A stretch of 64,000 nucleotides of DNA from an uncultured Stenotrophomonas sp. (GTDB lineage: Bacteria > Pseudomonadota > Gammaproteobacteria > Xanthomonadales > Xanthomonadaceae). Shown piece by piece: positions 1-8,675 of this stretch. The first letter of the stretch is position 1, and the number at the start of each line of letters is the position of its first letter. A program made the position numbers and the translations under genes. The notes below the pieces were generated by a model. It was not told where the DNA came from and did no database searches. It saw only the letters and a program-made list of their open reading frames with translations. The stretch spans positions 2,132,626 through 2,196,625 of the forward strand of contig FLTS01000001.1 of NCBI GenBank assembly GCA_900078405.1, in the 5' to 3' direction.

Positions 1-507
1 TTCGCCTTCGTCTACGCCCCGCCCGAAAGCCCGGCCGGCAACGCATTCCTGCAGCTGGCGCGCGGCGGCGACAACGTGCGTCAGGTTCGTGCCGAAGGCC
101 CGGCGGTGCGACAGTTGTTCAAGGTCCTCAAGGAGGGCGGCACGGTCGCCATCCTGCCCGACCAGCAACCCAAGAACGGCGACGGCGTGTTCGTGCCGTT
201 CTTCGGCGTGCAGGCGCTGACCATGACCTTGGTCAACCGGCTGGCCGAGCGCACCGGCGCCAGCGTGCTCCATGCCTGGTGCGAGCGCACCGGCCCCGGC
301 CTGCAATTCGCCCTGCACGTGGAGCCGGCGCCGGCGCGGATCGCCGATCCCGATCCGCAAACCGCCGCCACGACCCTCAACGCCGGCGTCGAGCGCATCG
401 CCCGGCGCGACCCGTCACAGTACCAATGGACCTACAAACGCTACACGCTGCGCCCGCCCGGCAGCGGCGAACCCAACCCCTACGCCACCGCGCGGCACCC
501 GCACTGA
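1..507 (+). CDS. LpxL/HtrB-type lipid A acyltransferase, 3' part
   Basis: The window opens inside this gene: 168 codons are visible and the start is missing. The visible part contains a conserved block of the lysophospholipid/lipid A late acyltransferase family (VAILPDQQPKNGDGVFVPFF, about residues 50-69 of the fragment) and ends with the family-typical QWTYKRY close to the C terminus. Members of this family transfer a secondary acyl chain from acyl-ACP to the lipid A precursor at the inner face of the cytoplasmic membrane. The HX4D acyltransferase motif must lie upstream of the window. The exact paralogue (LpxL or LpxM type) cannot be decided from this piece. ribA follows 73 bp downstream on the same strand. 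Confidence 0.85.
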   Translation, partial: FAFVYAPPESPAGNAFLQLARGGDNVRQVRAEGPAVRQLFKVLKEGGTVAILPDQQPKNGDGVFVPFFGVQALTMTLVNRLAERTGASVLHAWCERTGPGLQFALHVEPAPARIADPDPQTAATTLNAGVERIARRDPSQYQWTYKRYTLRPPGSGEPNPYATARHPH

Positions 508-580
508 TCCCGCGCGCCACACACCGTTCCACCCGCCACGGCGATTGAATCCCCGGCCGGCGACCCCCATCAGGTTCACG

Positions 581-1705
581 ATGAACGCCTCGCTCTCCTC
601 CCAAGCCTCCCGCACCTTCGGCGAAACCGCTGCCATCCGCTGCGAGCGCGCCGCCGCCGAGCTGCGCGCCGGACGGCCGGTGGTGGTTACCGGCGGCCAG
701 CGGCGGCTGGCCACGCTGGCGCTGGACAGCGCTTCCCCGGCTGGCTATGCCGCCTTCGCCGCGGCAGCCGATGGACGGCACTACCTGTTCCTGACCGCCC
801 CGCGTGCCCGCACGCTGGGACTGGACACCCCGCACGGCATCCGCATCGCACTGGCCGGGCATGACTTCGGGCAGCTGCCGTCGCTGGCCTGGCTGCGCGA
901 CGCGACCGCACCGCAGGACGGCCTGCACGAGGGCGACGACCTCGACGACGCCGCCACCGAAGTCGCGCGCCTGGGCCTGCTGCTGCCGGCGCTGATATCG
1001 GTGGAACTGCCGGCCGGCGCGACGCCGTTCGACGACTGCCTGCACCTGGCATTGGCCGACCTGCGCAACGGCGCCACCCAGGCCGGGCAGGACTACGAGC
1101 TGGTCACCCGCTCGCCGGTGCCGTTGCGCGACATCGGCATGACCGAGTTCGCCGTGTTCCGCGGCGGCGTGGCCCAGCGCGACCAGGTGGCGGTGATCGT
1201 CGGCACCCCGGACATGGCCGGCGCCGTGCCCGTGCGCGTGCACTCCTCGTGCCTGACCGGCGACCTGTTCGGCTCGCTCAAGTGCGACTGTGGCGACCAG
1301 CTGCGGCGCGGCCTGCGCACGCTCAAGGAGCTGGGCGGCGGCATCCTGCTGTACCTGGACCAGGAAGGCCGCGGCACCGGCATCGCCGCCAAGATGCGCG
1401 CCTACGGCTACCAGCACGAGGGCCTGGACACCATCGACGCCGACGCCCAACTCGGCTTCGGCGCCGACGAGCGCCGCTACGGCAGCGCGGTGGCGATGCT
1501 GCGTGCGCTTGGCGTGCAGCGCATCCAACTGCTGACCAACAACCCGACCAAGGTGCAGCACCTGCGCAACGCCGGCATCGAGGTGCTCGGCTGCGTGCCG
1601 ATAACCGGCGAGATCACCGCCGAAAACGAGCACTACCTGCGCACCAAGGCCGCGCGCGCCGGCCATCACCTGGACGTGGATGCACTGATCATGGCCGCGC
1701 AGTGA
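581..1705 (+). CDS. ribA: GTP cyclohydrolase II with N-terminal extension
   Basis: A 374-residue protein that should catalyse the first step of riboflavin synthesis: opening of GTP to 2,5-diamino-6-ribosylamino-4(3H)-pyrimidinone 5'-phosphate with release of formate and pyrophosphate. The C-terminal half holds the complete catalytic core: zinc ligands Cys224, Cys235 and Cys237 in SSCLTGDLFGSLKCDCGDQ, the catalytic stretch YLDQEGRGTGIAAKM, and NNPTK near the end. E. coli RibA is about 196 residues, so roughly 165 residues at the N terminus are extra. They show no DHBP-synthase motif, so this is not a RibBA fusion. They may be the GTP-cyclohydrolase N-terminal family seen in some proteobacteria, but this was not tested. 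ATG 581 is chosen as the first ATG ahead of the conserved-looking N-terminal region. Confidence 0.93.
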   Translation: MNASLSSQASRTFGETAAIRCERAAAELRAGRPVVVTGGQRRLATLALDSASPAGYAAFAAAADGRHYLFLTAPRARTLGLDTPHGIRIALAGHDFGQLPSLAWLRDATAPQDGLHEGDDLDDAATEVARLGLLLPALISVELPAGATPFDDCLHLALADLRNGATQAGQDYELVTRSPVPLRDIGMTEFAVFRGGVAQRDQVAVIVGTPDMAGAVPVRVHSSCLTGDLFGSLKCDCGDQLRRGLRTLKELGGGILLYLDQEGRGTGIAAKMRAYGYQHEGLDTIDADAQLGFGADERRYGSAVAMLRALGVQRIQLLTNNPTKVQHLRNAGIEVLGCVPITGEITAENEHYLRTKAARAGHHLDVDALIMAAQ

Positions 1706-1718
1706 GGCGGGGAACGGG

Positions 1719-1856
1719 AAGTGAGTGAAGAGGAGTGAGAAGTGAGAGTTGCAGATGCTCGCCGTCACTCTCGGTTCCTGTGAAACTCGTCACCCTCGCA
1801 CCATCAGACGGCGGCTTTTCAGCTCTTTCTCACTCCTCACTCCTCTTCACTCACTT
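1719..1856. repeat. Intergenic inverted repeat, purine-rich arms
   Basis: Two 21-bp arms are perfect reverse complements: AAGTGAGTGAAGAGGAGTGAG at 1719-1739 and its complement at 1836-1856. They flank about 96 bp between ribA and the PH-domain gene. The right arm stops 12 bp before the ATG at 1869. A related piece of the same low-complexity sequence (CCTCTTCACTCACT) recurs at 24635-24648, which suggests a dispersed family rather than a gene-specific regulator. Confidence 0.7.
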
Positions 1857-1868
1857 ATTTCTCCGCCC

Positions 1869-2366
1869 ATGCACCCACCCGAACTCCCGGACACCCCTGA
1901 CGCCCCCTGGCAATCGCTGCCGGTGCGTGGTGCATGGTTCGCCGCCGCCGGCAGCGGGCTGGGCCTGGCGCTGATGCTGGGCATGGCCTGCAGCCTGTTG
2001 ATGCTGGTGCTGCGCCTGCCGCAGGCATTGCTGGCCATCCTTGCCGGCATCGCCGTCGGCGCCCTGGTCGGCGCATGGTTCGGCTGGCGTCGCCACCGGC
2101 GCACATTCTGGCGGCTGGACGCACAGGCGCTGGCCGTGCGCCGCGGCCACCTGTGGCACAGCGAAAGCCATGTCCCGGTATCGCGCGTGCAGCATCTGGA
2201 CCTGCGCCGCGGCCCGCTGCAACGCGCCGCCGGGCTGGCGACGCTGGTCGTGCATACCGCCGGCACCCGCATGAACACCGTGGCCATCGCCGGGCTGGAA
2301 CAGGCCGACGCCGAACGCCTGCGCGACCGGCTCGCGCGCCAGCTCGACCACGACGACGCACTGTGA
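1869..2366 (+). CDS. PH-domain membrane protein, YdbS-like
   Basis: A 165-residue membrane protein with two adjacent hydrophobic segments (about residues 20-65) followed by a bacterial PH domain (bPH_2 type). The motif FWRLDAQALAVRRGHLWHSE and the following VPVSRVQHLDLRRGPLQR are typical of the family. It forms a pair with the next gene, whose GTG start overlaps this stop by 4 bp (GTGA). Such YdbS/YdbT pairs are common in bacteria; their biochemical role is not settled. The ATG at 1869 is chosen because upstream in-frame codons run through the inverted repeat. Confidence 0.8.
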   Translation: MHPPELPDTPDAPWQSLPVRGAWFAAAGSGLGLALMLGMACSLLMLVLRLPQALLAILAGIAVGALVGAWFGWRRHRRTFWRLDAQALAVRRGHLWHSESHVPVSRVQHLDLRRGPLQRAAGLATLVVHTAGTRMNTVAIAGLEQADAERLRDRLARQLDHDDAL

Positions 2367-3868
2367 ACCACCCCGGGCCACCGGCGGAAGGACAGGAGCA
2401 ACGGCTGCACCCGTGGTCGTGGCTGTTCGCATTGCAGCAGCAGGTGCAGCAGTTCCTGCTGCCGCTGGTAGCGCTGCTGTTCTTCGGCAGCCGCCGCGAG
2501 GATGGCCAATGGCCGTTCCAGCTGGTCACGCTGGCGGTGGTGGCGGCGCTGGTCGCCAGCGCGTTGTTGCAATACCTGACCTACCGCTACCGCATCGGCC
2601 GCGACGCGCTGGCCATCCGCAGCGGCATCCTCGAGCGCACCCGGCGCGAGATTCCGTTCGCGCGCATCCACAACGTCGTCGTCCACCAGAACCTGCTGCA
2701 TCGCCTGTTCGGCGTGGCCGAGCTGCGCCTGGAATCGGCGGCCGGCAGCAAGCCCGAGGCCGAAATGCGGGTGCTGCGGCTGCAACAGGCGCTGGAGCTG
2801 GAACGGTTGATCCGCCACGGCAGCCACGCCACGGCCACAGGCGAGGCCCCGGCCGAACCGGCCAGCGAGGTGCTGCTGACGCTGCCATTGCCCGAGCTGG
2901 TGCGGCAGGGGCTGATCTCCAACCGCGCGATGGTGGTGATGGCCGCGCTGGTCGGCGCCGTCTGGCAGATGTTCCCGCGCGAGCTGGTCGAGGACTTCAT
3001 CCGCGAACAGGGCCGGCAGGCCTTCGGCTACGCCAGCGGACTGCAGCTGGCCACGCCGACGCTGCTTGCCGGCGGCCTGCTCCTGCTGCTGCTCGCACTG
3101 GCGCTGATGCGGCTGTTGTCCATCGGGCTGGCAATCGTGCAGTACCACGGCTTCCGCCTGAGCGAGCAGGAGCGGCGCCTGACCGTGGAGCGCGGCCTGT
3201 TCACCCGCTTGCGCAGCAGCGTCGCATTGCGCCGCATCCAGGCCTGGACACTGCGCGAAGGCCTGCTGCACCGGTTGTTTCGGCGCCGCCAACTGCGCGT
3301 GGACATCGCCGGCGGCGGCACCGGGGAGCAGGACGGACGGGCGCTGAAGGAACTGGTGCCGCTGGCGCCACCGGCAACCTGCGATGCGCTGCTGCAACAG
3401 CTGCTGCCCGGCATGCAATGGCCGCCGACGCAATGGCAGGCGGTATCCACCCGTGGCTGGTGGCGGCTGTGCCTGCCGGCGCTGTTCGTCATCGGCGTGG
3501 CGACGGCCTTTGCCTGCCATCGTTTCGGCAGCTGGGGCATGCTGCCACTGCTGTGGCTGCCGTGGTCGCTGTTCAACGCGCACCGCCAGGTCACGCGCAT
3601 GGCCTACAACATCGACGCGCAACGGGTGGCGGTACGCGGCGGCTGGTGGAACCGCTGGTGGCGCATCGCCGAACTGGACAAGCTGCAGGCGCTGCGGCTG
3701 GACCGCTCCCCGCTGGACCACCGCTTCGGCACCGCCACGCTCACCCTCGATACCGCCGGCGCCTTCGGCACACAGCCGCTGCGGCTGCGCTTCCTCGAAG
3801 AAGCGCAGGCGCGCGAACTGATGGAACGGCTCGGCAGGGAGATGGCGCAGCGGCGGTTGCACTGGTGA
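2363..3868 (+). CDS. PH-domain membrane protein, YdbT-like
   Basis: A 501-residue integral membrane protein with repeated bPH_2 modules, each recognisable by a 'YRIGRDALAIRSGILERTRR / IPFARIHNV' type segment (about residues 75-110, 255-295 and 400-440) that alternates with pairs of transmembrane helices. It starts with GTG inside the stop of the preceding YdbS-like gene, so the two are almost certainly translationally coupled and act together. The family is widespread but its function is unproven; a membrane or envelope-stress role is inference. Confidence 0.8.
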   Translation: MNHPGPPAEGQEQRLHPWSWLFALQQQVQQFLLPLVALLFFGSRREDGQWPFQLVTLAVVAALVASALLQYLTYRYRIGRDALAIRSGILERTRREIPFARIHNVVVHQNLLHRLFGVAELRLESAAGSKPEAEMRVLRLQQALELERLIRHGSHATATGEAPAEPASEVLLTLPLPELVRQGLISNRAMVVMAALVGAVWQMFPRELVEDFIREQGRQAFGYASGLQLATPTLLAGGLLLLLLALALMRLLSIGLAIVQYHGFRLSEQERRLTVERGLFTRLRSSVALRRIQAWTLREGLLHRLFRRRQLRVDIAGGGTGEQDGRALKELVPLAPPATCDALLQQLLPGMQWPPTQWQAVSTRGWWRLCLPALFVIGVATAFACHRFGSWGMLPLLWLPWSLFNAHRQVTRMAYNIDAQRVAVRGGWWNRWWRIAELDKLQALRLDRSPLDHRFGTATLTLDTAGAFGTQPLRLRFLEEAQARELMERLGREMAQRRLHW

Positions 3869-3932
3869 GCGAACGCATCACCCGGCAGCGCCACAGCTGC
3901 AGGATCATTGCCCGCAGACCCGGGCTGCGCCT

Positions 3933-3976
3933 CCCCGACGCTTCGTGCAAACCGACGTCGGGGGCGTAGCCCCGAC
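3933..3976. repeat. Palindromic intergenic repeat (GTCGGGG type)
   Basis: A REP-like element lies between the convergent YdbT-like and CDP-glycerol-transferase-like genes. CCCCGACG (3933-3940) pairs with CGTCGGGG (3956-3963), and GTCGGGG (3957-3963) pairs with CCCCGAC (3970-3976). The same hairpin head recurs at 49790-49844. It may also serve as a bidirectional terminator, but no T tract follows it. Confidence 0.65.
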
Positions 3977-3982
3977 CTGCCT

Positions 3983-5014
3983 TCAGCGCCGCGCCGGGCC
4001 CCAATAGCCGATACGCCTGCGGATCTTGAGCTTGCGCCACAGGTTCATCGGCTTGGGCTTGCGGTTGCGCGCACCGGCGGCGATGAAATCGTCGATGGCC
4101 TGCAGGATGCGCTCGCTGGACCTGCCATCACGGTACGGGTGCAGCTGGTCGGCGAACCGGCGTACCGCGGCCATCAGTTCCGGCGGCCGCGACAGCGCGG
4201 TGCGGATGGCGCCCTCGAACTGCGCCGGGTCGTCGATGTCGATCAACTGCGGGCCCGGGCGGCGGTTCTTGAAGGTGACAACCGGCTTGTAGGTCAGCAG
4301 GAACTCGTTGAGCGCCGAGGAGGTATCCGAGCACATCATGTCGACCTGCGGGAACAGGTCCAGGATGTTGTCGTCGTCGGCGAAGCGCAGGTAGTCGTTT
4401 TCCAGCGCGCGGTACCTGGCCACCATCTCCGGGTCCATCTTCGGGTGGAAGGTGACGATCCAGCGCCACTCGCCGGTCCGCGACAGGCGTTTGATCTCGT
4501 CATGCAGGACGCCGGCGGCGCTCCACGAGGGCGAGAACGTGGAGTGGTACAGGATCACCGGCGGCTTGCGGACCGGTTCCGGCTCGTCGTGCAGCCGACT
4601 CATGAACGGGTCGATCTTCGGGAACCCGGTCTCGACCACCGAGAAGTGTCCCAGCTTCTCCGCCAATTCCGTGAACGCGGCGGTATCGCGCGGCCCGGTG
4701 GTGCAGTACAGGTCGAAGAAACCGCGGATGTAGATGTGGCGCGGCTTGCCCGCATCGAAACCGTGAAAGGTTTCCACCTTCACGCCGGGAAAGAAATGCG
4801 GCACCGCGTTCGACGAGGTGATCACCGCGCAGGGGTTCCAGTCGCGCACCTGCTGCACGCTGAGCAGGGTCTCGTCGGCGGCCAGGTCCTCCGCGCCGGG
4901 GCCATCGAAGAACCACGCCGCCTCGTCGCCACGTGCACGGATCGCCGCCTGCAACGGGCGCAGGATGGCCAGCGCATAGCGCTCGGACCCATACAGCAGA
5001 TAGTGGCGTGGCAC
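3983..5014 (-). CDS. CDP-glycerol glycerophosphotransferase-like protein
   Basis: A 343-residue protein resembling the CDP-glycerol:poly(glycerophosphate) glycerophosphotransferase family, known mainly from wall teichoic acid synthesis. Recognisable stretches are VETFHGFDAGKPRH (about residue 80), ILYHSTFSPSWSAAG, WIVTFHPKMDPEM and MCSDTSSALNEFLLTYKPVV, which fit the nucleotide-binding C-terminal GT-B-like domain. In a Gram-negative cell next to a WaaE-type glycosyltransferase and an O-antigen-ligase-type protein, a role in decorating LPS core or another surface glycan is plausible but inferred. The start is GTG at 5014, preceded by GGGAG at good spacing; no nearby ATG fits. The C terminus is strongly basic. 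Confidence 0.75.
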   Translation of the reverse strand: MPRHYLLYGSERYALAILRPLQAAIRARGDEAAWFFDGPGAEDLAADETLLSVQQVRDWNPCAVITSSNAVPHFFPGVKVETFHGFDAGKPRHIYIRGFFDLYCTTGPRDTAAFTELAEKLGHFSVVETGFPKIDPFMSRLHDEPEPVRKPPVILYHSTFSPSWSAAGVLHDEIKRLSRTGEWRWIVTFHPKMDPEMVARYRALENDYLRFADDDNILDLFPQVDMMCSDTSSALNEFLLTYKPVVTFKNRRPGPQLIDIDDPAQFEGAIRTALSRPPELMAAVRRFADQLHPYRDGRSSERILQAIDDFIAAGARNRKPKPMNLWRKLKIRRRIGYWGPARR

Positions 5015-5116
5015 GTGATGGCTCCCTGGATATCCCGGATACGCGTCGATTATCGCATCGCCCGTGCGGCACGTCGCTGCTAGGCTTTGCTTCCGGTTGC
5101 CTCCATCCACCACGCC

Positions 5117-5929
5117 ATGTCGAGCTCGTCCACTTCTCCGCCCCCCGTGCGCCTGTCGGCCTGCATCATCGCCTTCAACGAAGCCGACCGGATCGGCGAC
5201 TGCCTTGCCTCGCTGGCCTTCTGCGACGAGATCGTGGTGGTGGACTCGTTTTCCAGCGATACCACGGTGGCCATCGCCGAAGCGGCCGGCGCGCGCGTGC
5301 TGCAGCGCGCCTTCGACGGCTTCCGCAGCCAGAAGGCATTCTGTGTGGAACAGGCCAGCCACGACTGGGTACTGTGCCTGGACGCGGACGAACGCGTGGA
5401 CGCCACGCTCCGCGCCGCCATCGAGGCCGAACGCGATGCTCGTTTCGCGCGCGTCAGAGGCTACCGCTTCGCACGCTGTTCGGAATATTTCGGCCGCTTC
5501 CTGCGCCACGGCACCGCCTACCCCGACCGCGTGTTGCGGCTGTTCGACCGCCGCCACGGCGGCTGGCGCGGCGACCGCGAGATACATGAGGCAGTGACGG
5601 TGGAGGGTCCGGTCGCCCTGCTTCCGGGCGACCTGCTGCACCATCCCTACCGCAGTTTCCTGCAATTGCTGGACAAGAAGCAGAAGTACGCGCGGATGAT
5701 GGCCGAGCATGAATTCGACCGCGGCAAGCGTGCCAACCTGGGCAAGCTGATCGTCTCGCCCACGTGGCGCTTCTTCCGCAGCTACGTGTTCAAACGCGGC
5801 TTTCTGGACGGTTGGCCCGGCTTGATCGAAGCCTTCGTCAGCGCCAACTACGTGCGACAGAAAACCATCATGTTGTGGTTGCTGCAGAACGGGCAGCCTC
5901 TGGCCGACCCGCCACGCACTCGGCCCTGA
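5117..5929 (+). CDS. WaaE/KdtX-type glycosyltransferase family 2
   Basis: A 270-residue GT2 glycosyltransferase. The N-terminal SACIIAFNEADRIGDCLASL and CDEIVVVDSFSSDTT form the nucleotide-sugar-binding part, and CLDADERVD carries the metal-binding DxD-like acidic motif. The C-terminal part (YVFKRGFLDGWPGLIEAFVS) matches the WaaE/KdtX subgroup, which adds a beta-glucose to a core heptose in some LPS. The gene is divergent from the CDP-glycerol-transferase-like gene (102 bp between starts) and convergent with the O-antigen-ligase gene, whose 3' end it overlaps by 62 bp. ATG 5117 is used; a TTG at 5087 is in frame but neither has a strong ribosome-binding site. Confidence 0.83.
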   Translation: MSSSSTSPPPVRLSACIIAFNEADRIGDCLASLAFCDEIVVVDSFSSDTTVAIAEAAGARVLQRAFDGFRSQKAFCVEQASHDWVLCLDADERVDATLRAAIEAERDARFARVRGYRFARCSEYFGRFLRHGTAYPDRVLRLFDRRHGGWRGDREIHEAVTVEGPVALLPGDLLHHPYRSFLQLLDKKQKYARMMAEHEFDRGKRANLGKLIVSPTWRFFRSYVFKRGFLDGWPGLIEAFVSANYVRQKTIMLWLLQNGQPLADPPRTRP

Positions 5930-7187
5930 CGCCTGCGCCGGCAGCCTCGACCAGCGACAGGGCGCACAACACCCCCACCAGCGTGGCATACGTGGTCGTG
6001 GTGATCTGGTGGGCGAACATCGACTGGGTCAGGCCGCACAGCGCATAGGCGACCACCAGCATCACCCCGGCCGCGGCCGGGCCGCGAAAGCCGTCCTCGC
6101 TACTGTGCCGGTGCAGGTGAACGAACAGCCACAACGGCAGGCCATACACCGCCAGCAGCAACAGCAAGCCGGGGATACCCTGGGTAGCCGCCCATTCGGC
6201 GACATCGTTGTGGGCATGCCCCAGATGGCAGCGCGATTCGCTTCCGTTCACCTGTCGCATGCAATCGGGCAGGCGCTGCATGGCCTTGTCGAAATGGCCG
6301 ATGCCGATCCCGGTCCACGGCCGTTCGCGGAAGGTATCCCAGGCCACGTGCAGCAGTTCCAGGCGGGCACCGGCCGAGGAATTCATGTCGCCCTGCTCCA
6401 GCCGCTGCACGTCGTTGTGCAGCTCGGCCAGCCGGGTCTGCTCGCGCAACCCGGGTACTGCCAGCAACAGCACCGCGGTGGCCAGCACCAGGCCCGACAG
6501 CATCGCCAGGCGGACGTGCCCCCGGCCCCAGCGCAACGAAAACACCAGCGCCAGCAGCAACGCCAGCATCGCCGGCCATGCGCCACGGCTGCCGCTGAGC
6601 AGGATCACGCAGCCTCCCGCAGCCATGCCGGCCACGATCCAGCCCCAATGGCCCGGCGCGCGGCAGAACACCAGCAGGACCATCAGCACCAGCGAGACGT
6701 CGGCCAGCACGATGGCGTTGGTCCACGCCTCGGCACGCGCCTGACCACCAACCACCTGGGCCACCGCTATCGCCAGCGTGGCGAACAGCCCCACCCACGC
6801 CCCCCACCACAAGGCCTGCCTGGATGGCCGCAACGCACACACCCACAGCGCCGCCCACGGCATGACCAGGAAACGGGAAACCTTGTCCATCTCGCGCAGG
6901 GAACGGTCGCTGCCCCAGGCCGACACCATGCCCAGCGCCACGACCACCACTGCCAACCCCGCCAGCAGGCGCACGACCTGTTTCCCCGGCAGGCGGGCAC
7001 GCCACAGGTAATCGATGCCGAACAGACTGGTAAGCACCAGCAGCAGGCCAAACGGCAGCAGGTTCGCCGGCAGGCTGAGCACGAGGGTCGGCAACAGGAA
7101 CAGGGCCGACGTCGCCATCAGGTGCAGCAGCCACCAACGCCGGCCGGTGCTTTCAGCGCACAAGGAAGTGGAGGGGAGCAAATTCAT
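5868..7187 (-). CDS. O-antigen ligase/polymerase-family membrane protein
   Basis: A 439-residue polytopic membrane protein with about ten to twelve predicted helices and a large periplasmic loop (about residues 245-330) that ends in ERPWTGIGIGHFDKAM and LGHAHNDVAEWAATQGIPGL. This loop carries the Arg and the HxHN signature of the Wzy_C (WaaL/Wzy) family. It is likely either the ligase joining surface glycan to lipid A-core or a related polymerase; the family cannot be resolved from sequence alone. Its last 20 or so codons overlap the 3' end of the convergent WaaE-type gene. The neighbourhood supports LPS outer-core or O-chain assembly. Confidence 0.82.
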   Translation of the reverse strand: MNLLPSTSLCAESTGRRWWLLHLMATSALFLLPTLVLSLPANLLPFGLLLVLTSLFGIDYLWRARLPGKQVVRLLAGLAVVVVALGMVSAWGSDRSLREMDKVSRFLVMPWAALWVCALRPSRQALWWGAWVGLFATLAIAVAQVVGGQARAEAWTNAIVLADVSLVLMVLLVFCRAPGHWGWIVAGMAAGGCVILLSGSRGAWPAMLALLLALVFSLRWGRGHVRLAMLSGLVLATAVLLLAVPGLREQTRLAELHNDVQRLEQGDMNSSAGARLELLHVAWDTFRERPWTGIGIGHFDKAMQRLPDCMRQVNGSESRCHLGHAHNDVAEWAATQGIPGLLLLLAVYGLPLWLFVHLHRHSSEDGFRGPAAAGVMLVVAYALCGLTQSMFAHQITTTTYATLVGVLCALSLVEAAGAGVRAECVAGRPEAARSAATTT

Positions 7188-7333
7188 GGATCACAAACCA
7201 CTCCTCCGCGGCAAACAACTCCAACGAACGAGCCGTTTCGTTCCTTTGACGACAAGGGCCGAAATGATAGCCGGCAGGTGCATGGGAGAAGCTGACCGCC
7301 ACCCCACTGCCGGAACACCGCATCACACCGCCA

Positions 7334-8671
7334 TTACGGCAGCTTCAACAGTCTCGCCTGGAAAAACCCGTCGCCATCCTGCTCGCCGGGGAGCCGCTGC
7401 CGGCTTCCCGCATCGTCGTGGCCGAAGGCTTCCGGCAGGGCGTCGATGCATGCATCCGGCGTCCGCGCGAGGAACGCCGCCACCTGCTGCTGGTTCTCGC
7501 GGCGCAGGATCGAGCAGGTCGAATACAACAGCACGCCGCCGGGGCGCAGCACCAGCCACAGTGCATCCAGCAAGCGCGCCTGCAGCGCCACCAGCGCATC
7601 GATGTCCGCGGCGCGGCGGTGCAGCAGCACGTCCGGCTGGCGGCGGACGATGCCAGTGGCCGAGCACGGCGCGTCCAGCAGCACCGCGTCGAACGGTTCG
7701 CCATCCCACCACGCAGTGGTATCGGCGGCGTCGGCGGCCTGCACCCGGGCATGGGAGCCCACGCCGGTGCGGGCGAAGGTTTCGCCGATGCGCTGCAGGC
7801 GCCGCGCATCCACGTCCAGCGCCAGCAGGCGCAGCGTCGGGTCGCGTTCGAGCAGGTGCGCCGACTTGCCACCGGGCGCCGCGCAGGCATCCAGCACGTG
7901 CGCGCCGGCCGTCGGCGCCAGTGCGTCGGCCACCTGCTGTGCGGACAGGTCCTGCACCGACACCGCGCCCTGCGCGAAACCCGGCAGGCCGTTCACCGCC
8001 ACCGGCACCTGCAGCCGGATGGCATCGGCGGCCAGCGGCGAAGCCTCGGCGGCGATGTCCGCATCGCGCAGCAACTGCAGATAGGCATCGCGCGAATACC
8101 GCTGGCGGTTGACCCGCAGCCACAGCGGCGCCGGCTGCAGGCTGGCGGCGAGGACGTCGTCGGCATCGGCGGGCCAGTCCTGCCGCACCTGCCGCAGCAG
8201 CCACTGCGGCCATGCATCCTCGGCACGGGCAGGCGGGAAACCTTCGCGCTGGGCGCGGCGCAGCACCGCGTTGACCAGCCCGGCCTGCCGCTCGCGGCCC
8301 AGCGCGCGCGCTGCCTCGACCGTGGCCGACAGCGCGGCATGCGCCGGCAGCATCAGGGCATCAAGCTGGGCGAAGCCGGCCAGCAGCAGCCCCATCAGGT
8401 CGGCATCGCGCGACCCCAGTGGCTTCTGCAGCCAGCGCTGCAACGCCTGCTCGTAGACGTTGCGGCGGCGCAGGGCGGCAAAGCAGATGGCCTCGAGCAG
8501 CGCGCGGTCGCGGCTGTCGGCCAGTTTCGGCAGGGTGGCCGCAAGTTCGGCCTTCAGCGAACGGCCACGGCCGATGACCGCGGCCAGCACCTTCGCCGCC
8601 AGCATCCGCGTCTGCACGCCGGGCACGCGGGCGGCGCCACCGTTCCGGGGGCCGATTGCGGTTCCTGCCAT
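7334..8671 (-). CDS. rsmB: 16S rRNA m5C967 methyltransferase
   Basis: A 445-residue RsmB/Sun protein that should methylate C967 of 16S rRNA using S-adenosylmethionine. The N-terminal NusB-like RNA-binding domain (about residues 1-140) is followed by the methyltransferase domain with the SAM-binding [17 protein letters not shown], the DAPCSATG loop (catalytic-region Cys) and YSTCSI (catalytic Cys). ATG 8671 lies 4 bp after the fmt stop, giving the conserved def-fmt-rsmB arrangement. Longer upstream starts would run deep into fmt. Confidence 0.95.
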   Translation of the reverse strand: MAGTAIGPRNGGAARVPGVQTRMLAAKVLAAVIGRGRSLKAELAATLPKLADSRDRALLEAICFAALRRRNVYEQALQRWLQKPLGSRDADLMGLLLAGFAQLDALMLPAHAALSATVEAARALGRERQAGLVNAVLRRAQREGFPPARAEDAWPQWLLRQVRQDWPADADDVLAASLQPAPLWLRVNRQRYSRDAYLQLLRDADIAAEASPLAADAIRLQVPVAVNGLPGFAQGAVSVQDLSAQQVADALAPTAGAHVLDACAAPGGKSAHLLERDPTLRLLALDVDARRLQRIGETFARTGVGSHARVQAADAADTTAWWDGEPFDAVLLDAPCSATGIVRRQPDVLLHRRAADIDALVALQARLLDALWLVLRPGGVLLYSTCSILRRENQQQVAAFLARTPDACIDALPEAFGHDDAGSRQRLPGEQDGDGFFQARLLKLP

Positions 8672-8675
8672 GCGC

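Noticed and set aside
581..1705. A bifunctional RibBA protein
   Set aside because: The N-terminal extension shows no DHBP-synthase active-site motif; only the GTP cyclohydrolase II domain is supported.
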